Part shown: in pieces, positions 37,201-45,440 of the stretch
Layout: each line of letters starts with the position of its first letter
Numbering within the stretch: position 1 is the stretch's first letter
NCBI GenBank assembly: GCA_021732995.1
Contig: JAKFWA010000055.1
Location: forward strand, 124,001-188,000
Length of the DNA: 64,000 nucleotides
Source of the DNA: Planctomycetaceae bacterium
Lineage (GTDB): Bacteria; Planctomycetota; Planctomycetia; Planctomycetales; Planctomycetaceae
Direction of reading: 5' to 3'
Translations under genes and position numbers: made by a program
Notes under the pieces: model-generated
What the model saw: the letters and a program-made list of their open reading frames with translations, nothing else
Databases searched by the model: none
What the model was told of the DNA's origin: nothing

Positions 37201-39334
37201 CCACGACCACCCATTCGAAAAGTGGACTCAGGACAACTACTACGAAACCGGAGCCTTCCTGGCCCAGTTCGGTCTGAAGGGTGACCCGGAGAGCAAGGGA
37301 GCCACCATCGGCGGTACGGCCGTTGAAGGTGCCAAGCCGCTCTATGAAGTTGTCTTCGATCAGGCGGGCGGTGAACTGAAGCACGACCGTACGGGCGAAG
37401 TCACTCCGCCGAAGTTCCCCTTTGAAGCCAAGTTCGAAGCCGATCCCAAGTCTTCCCGCCGTGAGCAGTTCGCTCGCTGGGTCACTTCGGCTGACAACCA
37501 GTACTTTGCCAAGAGCTACGTCAATCGCATCTGGGGTTACCTGATGGGCGTCGGCCTGATTGAGCCGCTGGATGACATCCGCGCGGGCAATCCACCGTCG
37601 AACCCCGAACTGCTGGATGACCTCACGAAGAAGTTCATCGAAGGCGGCTTCAATACCCGCGAACTGATGCGCGCGGTCGTGAAGTCACGGACTTACAACC
37701 TGTCGCTCAAGTCCAATCAGTGGAACGCTGACGACAAGATCAACTTCTCGCATGCGGTCCCCAAACGCCTGACGGCGGAGGCGCTGTTTGATGCCATTCA
37801 CAAAGTGACCGGTTCAACGCCGCAGATCCCGGGCGTTCCCGCTGGTACGCGAGCCTCCCAGTTGCCCGATGCGGGTATCAGGCTGGCCGACGGCTTCCTG
37901 GAGAACTTTGGCAAGCCCGCCCGCGAAAGCTCTTGCGAATGTGAGCGATCATCGGGTGTCGCCTTGGGACCGGTCATGGCTCTCGTTTCCGGACCGACGG
38001 TCGGTAACGCGATCTCCGATCCGAACAACGACTTGGCCAAGATGGTCGCCGCTCAGGCGGACGACAAGGCTCTGATCAACGAACTGTTCCTGAAAGTCCT
38101 CAACCGACCCGCTTCGGAATCCGAAATTACCGCCACGATCAACGCCATCAACGCGATTGACGGCGATCATGCGGTCGTGATGAAGGAAATGGGCGACCGT
38201 GAAGCCTTCTGGAAGGAAGAAAAGCCGAAGCTTGAACAACAGCGAGTCGACGCGATCGCGAAGGCTCAAGCGGATCTCGACGCGTTCTCGAAGGAGATCG
38301 CACCGCGAATCGCTGAAGCTCAAAAGAAGAAGGACGAAGACGCGGTCAAGGCGGACGCGGATGTGAAAGCCTACGAAGCCGAACTCGCCGTTCATGCAAC
38401 CAAGTATCTGGCGAACAACAACCAGCCGATCGACTGGCAGTTGCTGGAAGCCGCGTCGGTTTCAGCGACCAAGGACGTGACACTGGAAGCTCAGTCAGAC
38501 AAGTCCATTCTCGCGAAGGGCACGGCTGAAAAAGGCAACTACACCCTGACCTTCAATACCACGTTGAAGAACATCACCGGTCTGCGTCTGGAAGCCATTC
38601 CAGATGAGTCCATCAAGGGCGGCGGTCCCGGCTTGCCGGAGAACGGCAACTTTGTGGTGACCGAGTTTGAAGTCTTCGCAGCTCCGATGTCGAAGCCGAC
38701 TGAGTTCAAGAAAGTGGATTTGCAAAACGCCAAAGCCTCTTTCAACCAGGAAAGCTTCAACATTGCCCAGGCGATCGATGGCAACCCCAATGCAGCGCAA
38801 GGTTGGGCTGTCGCGAATGCGATTCCGGCCATCGTGCATTGGGCGACGTTCGAGACTAAGCAACCTGCAGGTTTCGAAGAAGGTTCGGTGCTGAAGGTGG
38901 TTATTACTCAACAGCATGCGGCCAAGGCCCACTTGCTCGGACGGTTCCGTATCAGTGCCACGGCTCAAGCATTGCCGATCCCGTTGAGCCTGCCAGAATC
39001 GTTCAAGGCCATCGCAGCAGTTCCAGAAGCCGAGCGCACCGAAGCTCAGAACAAGACGGTGCTCGCCTTCTTCCAGAAGACGGACGCGACTTATGCCAAC
39101 AAGCAGAAGGCTCTGGCCGCCGCTCGTGCTCCGCTGCCGGAAGATCCGGGCGTCACACAGCGCAAGGGCATTTTGGCGTCGGTCAGCCAACCGGTTCCGG
39201 AAGATCCGAAGCTGGTGCAACTCAAGAAGGATGCGGATTTCAGTACGAAGCAACTGGCCTCGAAGCGTCTGACGGCGGCTCAAGACCTCGCCTGGGCCCT
39301 GATCAACAGCCCGGCATTCTTGTTCAACCACTAA
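34238..39334 (+). CDS. Giant secreted haem/WD40/Ig-like/DUF1549/DUF1553 protein
   Basis: A 1698-residue multi-domain protein. After a signal peptide (about 1-23), a PSCyt1 haem-type motif CQGCH lies at 48-52. A WD40-type beta-propeller follows (about 140-500, several SPDG and W-x-x-D repeats), then a Big2-like Ig domain (about 540-610). A second cysteine motif CNQGTCH (635-641) is followed by GAKDGKNGFKLSLRG, then another Ig-like segment. DUF1549 (IDDHVARKLQRMKIAP; GLPPSVAEVQAF) ends in CNKCHDHPFEKW (985-996), and DUF1553 is near 1080-1280. A Lys/Glu coiled coil and a discoidin-like domain close the C-terminus (SFNQESFNIAQAIDGN). Function is unknown; a surface or periplasmic haem-containing scaffold is inferred. 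It heads a row of two PSCyt-DUF1501 pairs, 13 bases before the first DUF1501 gene. Confidence 0.9.
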   Translation: MYFRAMHLAAWVSCFLSVATAVAQEKPADGNGKVSYYKQVRPIFQANCQGCHQPAKAGGKYVMTDFKQLLGQGESGEKAIVTGKPDGSYLVKLITPKDGKAEMPRGKSPIHAQEIETIRKWIAEGATDDTPANADLQYDAAHPPVYVLPPAITSLDYSPDGSLVAVSGYHEVLIHKADGSGIVARLVGVAERIQQVRFSPDGKRLAVSGGKPARMGEVQIWDVEKKELLLSHSITYDTVYGVSWSPDSTRVAFGCSDKTLRAINAETGEQVVFQGAHDDWVLDTVWNPSGDHIISVGRDRTAKLTEVATNRFIDNITSITPGALKGGIAAVDTHPSRDEIVVGGADGAPKLFRIFRITARVIGDNANLIRELSPMRGRVFGVDYSQDGRRVVAGSSLDDKGDVFVYDTDVDTTAPDDIKAIMKKRVQQQNDGEKKKLAEYQNKSLPVLAQIKLDNAGIYSVRFSPDGKQVAAGCSDGKIRVFETEGGKPIREFLAVPLSQPSATANQVAMAAGPSVAAPTPVETLHKDDKVAALEVSPKAVELAGAFEKAQLLITGKLANGDTSDVTRMVKFGVSKEGVVKVAANGLVSVVAAGDCELTATIGDQTIKVPVKVTGTAASADFVRDVNPVLSKLGCNQGTCHGAKDGKNGFKLSLRGYDPIYDTRAFTDDLASRRANVASPENSLMLLKATGAVPHVGGQLTQPGHPYFEVIRRWIGSGAKLDLNTPRVVSIDVEPKNAVVQRIGNKQQIRIIASYANGTTRDVTAEAFIESSNTDVAKTDGTGLVSTLRRGEAAILARFEGRYAATTVTVMGDRTGFVWADPQKWNAIDDHVARKLQRMKIAPSDLCDDYEFVRRIYLDLTGLPPSVAEVQAFVTDARETQVKRYELIDKLIGSPEFIDHWTNKWADLLQVNRKFLGEPGAKSFRDWIRNEVANNTPHNQFAYKVLTASGSNRENPAASYWKITRVPQETLENSTHLFMAVRFNCNKCHDHPFEKWTQDNYYETGAFLAQFGLKGDPESKGATIGGTAVEGAKPLYEVVFDQAGGELKHDRTGEVTPPKFPFEAKFEADPKSSRREQFARWVTSADNQYFAKSYVNRIWGYLMGVGLIEPLDDIRAGNPPSNPELLDDLTKKFIEGGFNTRELMRAVVKSRTYNLSLKSNQWNADDKINFSHAVPKRLTAEALFDAIHKVTGSTPQIPGVPAGTRASQLPDAGIRLADGFLENFGKPARESSCECERSSGVALGPVMALVSGPTVGNAISDPNNDLAKMVAAQADDKALINELFLKVLNRPASESEITATINAINAIDGDHAVVMKEMGDREAFWKEEKPKLEQQRVDAIAKAQADLDAFSKEIAPRIAEAQKKKDEDAVKADADVKAYEAELAVHATKYLANNNQPIDWQLLEAASVSATKDVTLEAQSDKSILAKGTAEKGNYTLTFNTTLKNITGLRLEAIPDESIKGGGPGLPENGNFVVTEFEVFAAPMSKPTEFKKVDLQNAKASFNQESFNIAQAIDGNPNAAQGWAVANAIPAIVHWATFETKQPAGFEEGSVLKVVITQQHAAKAHLLGRFRISATAQALPIPLSLPESFKAIAAVPEAERTEAQNKTVLAFFQKTDATYANKQKALAAARAPLPEDPGVTQRKGILASVSQPVPEDPKLVQLKKDADFSTKQLASKRLTAAQDLAWALINSPAFLFNH

Positions 39335-39347
39335 CAGAGCGTTGATT

Positions 39348-40793
39348 ATGGAGCTGCCTCGACCCCGCAGTCCTGCGTCACGAAACTCATGTGGACCACA
39401 ATCCCGGCGTGAGTTCTTCCGTGACGGATGCTGCGGGTTTGGCGGACTGGCTTTGACCTCGTTGCTGCATGACGAACAGGTTCATGCGGCGACTGGCAGC
39501 CCATTGGCCGCAAAGCGGACGCATCATCAACCCAAGGCTCGAGCGGTCATCTTTCTGTTTATGGCCGGTGGCCCGAGTCATGTGGACTCGTACGACGATA
39601 AGCCGCTGCTCCGCAAACTGGATGGTCAGAAGCGACCTGAGTCTTTCGGCGAAGTGAAATACCAATTTGTTGAGAACACCGCCCGGCTGCTGGGGTCGCG
39701 ACGGACGTTTCAACGATACGGTGAATGCGGGACCTCGGTCAGCGACTTGTTCCCACATACAGCACGCTGCGTGGATGACATCGCCGTGCTGCGGTCGTGC
39801 TACGGCGACATGGTGGTGCACTCGGCCGCGCAGTATGAGCTGTTTTCCGGTCGCACTGTCCCCGGCTTCCCTAGCCTCGGTTCGTGGCTGTTGTACGGAT
39901 TGGGGTCAGAGAGCCAATCACTGCCTTCGTACGTGGTGATGCCAGATCCGAAAGGTGCACTCGAAGCCGGGCAGCCGATGTACAATCACGGCTTTCTGCC
40001 CGCGATCTATCAGCCCACCATGTTCCGCCCCGGCGATCGTCCGGTGCTGAATCTGGATCTCCCCAGCCACGTCACGGCTCAGCAGCGACGTCGCACATTG
40101 CAGCTCATTCGAGACTTGAACGAATCTTCGATGTCGCTTGGGGACGAAGAATTCAACGCGCGCGTCAACGCCTACGACGTTGCCTTTCGCATGCAGACAG
40201 ACGCCCCCGAACTGCTGGATCTGTCGCGTGAATCTAAAGAGACGCAGGAGCTTTACGGCATCGGCAAAGAGCCGACTCACGATTACGGACGCCGCTGCCT
40301 GATGGCTCGCAAGCTGGTTGAGAGCGGCGTGCGTTTCGTTTGCGTTGTTTCTGGAGGTGGTCCAGGCAACATGCAGTGGGACGCACACGGCGATATTGAA
40401 GAGAACCATCTCCGCAAGGCGGCCGAAACCGATCAGCCAGTGGCCGCATTGCTGACGGACCTCAAGCGGCGCGGTTTGTTAGATACGACCCTCGTCCTGT
40501 GGGGCGGCGAGTTCGGACGTTCCCCCGAAGCTCAATCCGGCAAGGGGCGCGACCACCACAATCTCGGCTTCACAATGTGGATGGCCGGCGGCGGCGTGAA
40601 GGGCGGCCAGGTAATCGGAGCGACCGACGACATCGGCCTGCGGGCGATCGAGAAGCCCTATCACTTCCGGGACGTCCACACCACGATTCTGCATCAACTG
40701 GGACTCGATCAGCACAAGCTGACCTACCCGCATCTCGGTCGCGACGAGCGGCTGACGTTCGTCGAAGGAAAACTGATGCGTGAGATTGTGTAA
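39348..40793 (+). CDS. DUF1501 protein, Tat-exported
   Basis: A 481-residue protein of the DUF1501 family, which belongs to the alkaline-phosphatase/sulfatase-like superfamily. The N-terminus carries a twin-arginine-like signal (SRREFFRDGCCGFGGLALTS), and conserved parts are VIFLFMAGGPSHVDSYD, GVRFVCVVSGGGPGNMQWDA, DTTLVLWGGEFGRSPEAQ and GRDHHNLGFTMWMAGGG. A metallo-hydrolase-type site (Asp/His residues of SHVDSYD, GRDHH) is seen; the substrate is unknown. It immediately follows the giant PSCyt gene by 13 bases, so the two are surely one operon. The frame also opens at TTG 39342; ATG 39348 is used. Confidence 0.93.
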   Translation: MELPRPRSPASRNSCGPQSRREFFRDGCCGFGGLALTSLLHDEQVHAATGSPLAAKRTHHQPKARAVIFLFMAGGPSHVDSYDDKPLLRKLDGQKRPESFGEVKYQFVENTARLLGSRRTFQRYGECGTSVSDLFPHTARCVDDIAVLRSCYGDMVVHSAAQYELFSGRTVPGFPSLGSWLLYGLGSESQSLPSYVVMPDPKGALEAGQPMYNHGFLPAIYQPTMFRPGDRPVLNLDLPSHVTAQQRRRTLQLIRDLNESSMSLGDEEFNARVNAYDVAFRMQTDAPELLDLSRESKETQELYGIGKEPTHDYGRRCLMARKLVESGVRFVCVVSGGGPGNMQWDAHGDIEENHLRKAAETDQPVAALLTDLKRRGLLDTTLVLWGGEFGRSPEAQSGKGRDHHNLGFTMWMAGGGVKGGQVIGATDDIGLRAIEKPYHFRDVHTTILHQLGLDQHKLTYPHLGRDERLTFVEGKLMREIV

Positions 40794-40886
40794 CGTTTGA
40801 GGAAGTCCACAGGGCTTGCCGGTTTCGCAGGAATTATACTGTTGACCCTGGTTGGTGCTCGGTCAGGTTGAACCAAGGAATCGCGT

Positions 40887-43505
40887 ATGCCGAATCGCTG
40901 TTTCCCTGCTGTGCTGGCGAGTCTGCTGTTCGTTGGAGCGGTGCGCGGCGCTATGGCCGATGATACGGCTCCAGCCCCTAGCTTTGAGGGGGATGTTGCA
41001 CCGTTGCTGACCGCTCGCTGCGCGAAGTGCCACGGTGGCGGCAAACTGGAAGGCGGGCTCGATGTGCGGCGGCGGTTCCTGATCGCCAAAGGCGGTGACT
41101 CAGGTGCGGCGATTGTGCCCGGCAAGCCGGATGACAGTTTGCTGCTGCAACGCATCACGTCGGGCGAGATGCCACCAGACAAGCCGGAGCGCCTCAACGA
41201 GCAGCAGATCGCTGTACTCAAACGCTGGATTGCGGCGGGAGCAAAGACTGCTGCTGAGAAGGAAGCACCGCTCGAGGATGCCGAAGTTGCCAGCCGCGTC
41301 ACGCCTGAAGACCGCAAGTTCTGGTCGTTCCAGACTCCGGTTCGACCGCCGGTGCCGGTTGTCCAAAACACCGATCGAGTCCGCACGCCGATTGATGCGT
41401 TCTTGCTCGCAAAGCTGGAAGCTCTATCACCCACCACAAAGTTCAGCTTCAACCGCGACGCTGACAAACAGGTACTGATTCGGCGGCTCTGTGTTGATCT
41501 GCTCGGGCTGCCACCGACGATTCAACAGCTCGATGAGTTCCTCGCAGACAACTCGGACGATGCTTACGAGCAGCTAGTTGATCGGTTGTTGGCCTCGCCG
41601 GCTTACGGGGAGCGATGGGGGCGCCACTGGCTGGATGTGGCGGGCTACGCGGACTCGGATGGGTATCTCGCCGCCGACCGGCTACGTCCTGAAGCGTGGC
41701 GCTATCGAGACTATGTCATCCGGTCGCTGAATGCGGATCTGCCCTATGACCGCTTTCTCACCGAGCAGGTTGCGGGAGATGAAATCACCGATTGGCGACG
41801 AGCCTCGGAACTGACGCCCGAGATGATTGACGGTCTGGTCGCCACGGGTTTCCTGCGAACGGCACTGGATCCGACCTATCCGGGTTACACCGAGCCGAAT
41901 GAGATCCATCAAGTGCTTGCGGACACCATGCAGATTGTGGGCACATCCTTGATGGGGCTGACTGTGCATTGTGCCCGCTGTCACGCGCATAAGTTCGATC
42001 CCGTGTCGCAGCGTGACTACTACGGCATGCTGGCCATGTTCACGCCGTCACTGGATCCGGCTCGCTGGCAACCTTCCGAGGTGCGCGGCATCGCATTGGC
42101 ATCCGAGGCTCAGCAGTCGCGCATCACGGAATCGAACCAGAAAGCCGATACACGCATCGCCGAACTGCTCAAGCAGTACGCAGAGCTACAGAAAGCGACA
42201 CGCTTGAAGCGGCTGCGTGAACTACTGGGTGATCGACTGACTGCGATACCCGCTGAAGAGCAAACGCAATTGGCGGACGTGCTCGCAATCGTCCCCGACA
42301 AGCGCAACGCGACTCAGAAGATGCTGGCCATGAAGCACGGCGTGCAGGAGTCATTGGCCGATGTGGATCTCGAAGCACGTTACCCCGAGTTCAAAGAGGA
42401 CGGTGGCAAACTCAAAGCGGCCGCTGCTGCAGAAGCGGCATTGAAGAAGAACATCGTCAAGCTGCGCGGCCTGGCAGATCTCGACGACAAGCCGGCGATG
42501 ACGCACATCTTTCGGCGCGGCGACTATTCCAAGCTGGGCAACGAAGTTGGCCCGTCTGTTCCGGAAGTGCTCGCTCCAGTTTCAACCTCATTCGCGCCGG
42601 CTTCTGGCTACAAAACGACCGGACGTCGAACAGCCTTTGCCAAGTGGCTGGTCGATCCATCCAACCCGCTGACGGCTCGTGTGCACGCCAATCGCGTCTG
42701 GGCTCATCATTTCGGTAAGGGCATTGTGCCGACGTTGGCGAACTTCGGACGGTCGGGCGTGAAGCCGACTCATCCGGAGCTACTGGACTGGCTGGCGACC
42801 GAGTTCATTCGCAGCGGGTGGAGCCAGAAAGCTCTGCAGCGGCTGATCGTGATTTCCACGGCCTATCGGCAGTCCTCGGAACAGAACGCTGCCAAGTCAC
42901 AACTCGATCCCGAGAACACGCTACTGGGATCGTGGCCGCCGCGTCGCGTTGAAGGTGAAGTCTTACGTGATTCAACACTGGCCATCGCGGACAAGCTGCA
43001 CATCCCGATGTTTGGTTCTCCCTCTCCGGTCGCTCTGCAGGGAGATGGTTCGGTCATTACTGCTGACGACACGACGGGCAATCGCCGCAGCATCTATCTC
43101 ATCGTGCGTCGCAGTCAGCACCTGACGCTGTTCGATCTCTTTGACACGCCGATGATGGAGACGAATTGCACTGAGCGCAAAGTCTCCATTGTTCCGCTGC
43201 AGGCGCTGGCGATGTTGAATGGCCCATTTGCCGAACGCAGCGCGACAGCGTTGGCGGATCGGCTACTCAGAGACGCCAGTAACGATGCTGATCGGATCGA
43301 TCTGGCCTATCGCGGTCTGCTGTCCCGTCCGGCCAGCGCTACCGAGCGGCAAGCGATTGCCGATTTTCTGACGAGTGCTCAGGCAGAACCGTTGGCCGCA
43401 AAGCCATCTGCCACCGACGCGGAGAAGCAAGCTGCGTTGCGTGCCGCGTGGACACAGGCCGCCCTGGTTCTGCTTAACACGAGCGAGTTCCTGTATCTGC
43501 ATTGA
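40887..43505 (+). CDS. Planctomycete cytochrome-type protein, PSCyt1/DUF1549/DUF1553
   Basis: An 872-residue secreted protein with the standard layout: signal peptide (about 1-24), PSCyt1 motif CAKCHGGGKLEGG (starting at 45), DUF1549 (TPIDAFLLAKLE; GERWGRHWLDVAGYADSDGY) ending in CARCHAHKFDPVSQ, and DUF1553 (ANRVWAHHFGKGIVPTLANF; LIVISTAYRQSSEQ). It has a shorter middle insert than the protein at 2083-5175. Haem attachment is inferred from CxxCH motifs. It follows the DUF1501 gene by 93 bases and is followed by a second DUF1501 gene, giving a second PSCyt-DUF1501 pair. Confidence 0.93.
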   Translation: MPNRCFPAVLASLLFVGAVRGAMADDTAPAPSFEGDVAPLLTARCAKCHGGGKLEGGLDVRRRFLIAKGGDSGAAIVPGKPDDSLLLQRITSGEMPPDKPERLNEQQIAVLKRWIAAGAKTAAEKEAPLEDAEVASRVTPEDRKFWSFQTPVRPPVPVVQNTDRVRTPIDAFLLAKLEALSPTTKFSFNRDADKQVLIRRLCVDLLGLPPTIQQLDEFLADNSDDAYEQLVDRLLASPAYGERWGRHWLDVAGYADSDGYLAADRLRPEAWRYRDYVIRSLNADLPYDRFLTEQVAGDEITDWRRASELTPEMIDGLVATGFLRTALDPTYPGYTEPNEIHQVLADTMQIVGTSLMGLTVHCARCHAHKFDPVSQRDYYGMLAMFTPSLDPARWQPSEVRGIALASEAQQSRITESNQKADTRIAELLKQYAELQKATRLKRLRELLGDRLTAIPAEEQTQLADVLAIVPDKRNATQKMLAMKHGVQESLADVDLEARYPEFKEDGGKLKAAAAAEAALKKNIVKLRGLADLDDKPAMTHIFRRGDYSKLGNEVGPSVPEVLAPVSTSFAPASGYKTTGRRTAFAKWLVDPSNPLTARVHANRVWAHHFGKGIVPTLANFGRSGVKPTHPELLDWLATEFIRSGWSQKALQRLIVISTAYRQSSEQNAAKSQLDPENTLLGSWPPRRVEGEVLRDSTLAIADKLHIPMFGSPSPVALQGDGSVITADDTTGNRRSIYLIVRRSQHLTLFDLFDTPMMETNCTERKVSIVPLQALAMLNGPFAERSATALADRLLRDASNDADRIDLAYRGLLSRPASATERQAIADFLTSAQAEPLAAKPSATDAEKQAALRAAWTQAALVLLNTSEFLYLH

Positions 43506-43569
43506 CCCAGACAAGTCGTTGCAGTCGATTCAAGGACAGTGAGAGTTCAAGTTCGCAAGCGTGGTTGCA

Positions 43570-45021
43570 ATGAGAGATTTCGCCATGACGCCTCACAACA
43601 CATCGCACGGGTTCGCTCACCATCTCGCGGGACTGGTGTCTCGCCGCGAGTTGCTGTCGTCCACCGCGGGCGGATTCGCCGGACTGGCATTTGGCGCGAT
43701 GCTGCAACAGGAAGCTCATGGCGACTCGGTGGCGTCTGACCTGCGCGAACCGCATTACACGCCGCGTGCTAAAGCGGTCATCCAACTGTTTCAACACGGT
43801 GGTCCCTCGCAAGTGGACCTGCTGGATGAAAAGCCGGAACTCACCAAGCGGCACAACCAGAAGATGCCCGAGTCGTTTACGGACCTCGTGAAGATCTCGG
43901 CACATGGCAACCTGCTGGCGTCGCCTTTCCGCTTTCGCGAAGCCGGAGATTGCGGCATTCGCTACTCCGAGTTGTTGCCGCACACCGCAGCCTGCGCTGA
44001 CGACATCGCCGTGATCCGTTCGATGCATACGGAGCACAACAATCACGAGCAGGCTCTGTGGATGATCCACACGGGCCGCATCGTCACCGGCCGACCGACA
44101 ATCGGCGCGTGGGTGAACTACGCGTTAGGTTCGGCCAACGAGAACCTGCCCGCGTATGTCGTGCTGCGCAATGATGGCTCGCTGCCCACGGACGGCACTC
44201 GGAACTGGTCGAGCGGATTCTTGCCACCGCGTTATCAGGGAGTCCATTTCCGGCACAACGGCTCGCCAGTCCTCTACCTCAAGCCGACATCCGCCATCAG
44301 TGACAACACACAGAAGTTGCGGCGCGAACTGCTCAACAAGCTGGAGGCCGAACATCAGGCCGAGCACCCGCGACTTGCGGGAGAACTCGAAGCCCGCATC
44401 GCCAGCTATGAACTTGCCGCCCGCATGCAGTTGTCCGCGTCTGCCGCTCTGGATCTCAGTCAGGAAACCGCTGAGACGCTGCAGCAGTACGGCGTCGGGC
44501 AAGCGCCGACCGACAGCTATGCCAAACGCTGCCTGATTGCGCGGCGTCTCGTCGAACGCGGTGTCCGCTATGTGCAGATCTTTGTTGAAGGCCAGATCTG
44601 GGACACTCATTCCAAGAACGCCGAAAGCACAACCAATTGCTGCAAGCAAACCGATCAACCGGTGGCGGCCCTGTTAAGAGATCTCAAGCAACGCGGTTTA
44701 CTGGATTCCACCTTGCTGGTTTGGGGTGGTGAGTTCGGTCGCACGCCCGTCAGTCAATCCGGGGATGGCCGGGATCATCACAAGCAGGGTTTTTCCATGT
44801 GGCTGGCCGGTGGCGGAATCAAGGGCGGGCAAGCGTACGGCGCGACGGATGAACTCGGTTATCACGCGGTCGAAAACCGTGTGCAGGTCGCCGATCTGCA
44901 CGCGACCATGCTGCATCTGCTGGGCCTCGATCACAAACGAGTGACCTATCACCTGCACGGCCGCGACGAACGGCTCACTGACGTCTACGACGCTCGAATT
45001 CTGACGCCGCTGCTGGCATAA
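43570..45021 (+). CDS. DUF1501 protein, Tat-exported (second copy)
   Basis: A 483-residue paralogue of the DUF1501 protein at 39348. The signal region SRRELLSSTAGGFAGLAFGA is of the twin-arginine type. Shared blocks include VIQLFQHGGPSQVDLLDEKP, STLLVWGGEFGRTPVSQ and GRDHHKQGFSMWLAGGG. Because the first copy has HVDSYDDKP where this has QVDLLDEKP, the active-site neighbourhood is not identical and the two may differ in substrate. The start is uncertain between GTG 43561, ATG 43570 and ATG 43585; none has a strong ribosome site. It pairs with the PSCyt gene upstream, 64 bases away. Confidence 0.92.
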   Translation: MRDFAMTPHNTSHGFAHHLAGLVSRRELLSSTAGGFAGLAFGAMLQQEAHGDSVASDLREPHYTPRAKAVIQLFQHGGPSQVDLLDEKPELTKRHNQKMPESFTDLVKISAHGNLLASPFRFREAGDCGIRYSELLPHTAACADDIAVIRSMHTEHNNHEQALWMIHTGRIVTGRPTIGAWVNYALGSANENLPAYVVLRNDGSLPTDGTRNWSSGFLPPRYQGVHFRHNGSPVLYLKPTSAISDNTQKLRRELLNKLEAEHQAEHPRLAGELEARIASYELAARMQLSASAALDLSQETAETLQQYGVGQAPTDSYAKRCLIARRLVERGVRYVQIFVEGQIWDTHSKNAESTTNCCKQTDQPVAALLRDLKQRGLLDSTLLVWGGEFGRTPVSQSGDGRDHHKQGFSMWLAGGGIKGGQAYGATDELGYHAVENRVQVADLHATMLHLLGLDHKRVTYHLHGRDERLTDVYDARILTPLLA

Positions 45022-45040
45022 GAAGTCAAAGGCGCTGGCG

Positions 45041-45295
45041 ATGTCCAACGCGCGGCTGTTGGTCTTTCTGGTCCTCATCCTCGCTCCGCTGATGGTCAAA
45101 ATCGCGTGGCAGTGCGTCGCAGGCGAGTTCCTCGGCGGCTACGTGATCGGACTGCTGGCGGTTCCGACCTTATTCATCCTGTCGCTCATCGTGGGCATCG
45201 TCTGCGGACTCCGTCGTCGACTCACCGACGAATTGTCGCGCGGGAGTAACGAGCAGTCAGCAACACGAAAATTAGGGACCGACCACTCATGCTGA
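45041..45295 (+). CDS. Small membrane protein, unknown function
   Basis: An 84-residue protein with two predicted transmembrane helices (LLVFLVLILAPLMVKIAW at about 6-23; YVIGLLAVPTLFILSLIVGI at about 34-53), a basic loop RRR and a polar tail. It follows the DUF1501 stop by 19 bases and so may be the last gene of that operon. I recognise no family. There is no clear ribosome site, so the gene is supported mainly by hydrophobicity and position. Confidence 0.55.
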   Translation: MSNARLLVFLVLILAPLMVKIAWQCVAGEFLGGYVIGLLAVPTLFILSLIVGIVCGLRRRLTDELSRGSNEQSATRKLGTDHSC

Positions 45296-45440
45296 TACAA
45301 GTCCCGCAACCGGATCAGCGAAGTACCAACCCGACTAGACTACGCTGAAGGAGTTGATGTTTCGATGATTCGGTGGCCTTGTCGCAGCTCCTTAATGGCC
45401 ATTCCCTGTTACCCCTTCAGAACAGACAAAGGATCCGCTC

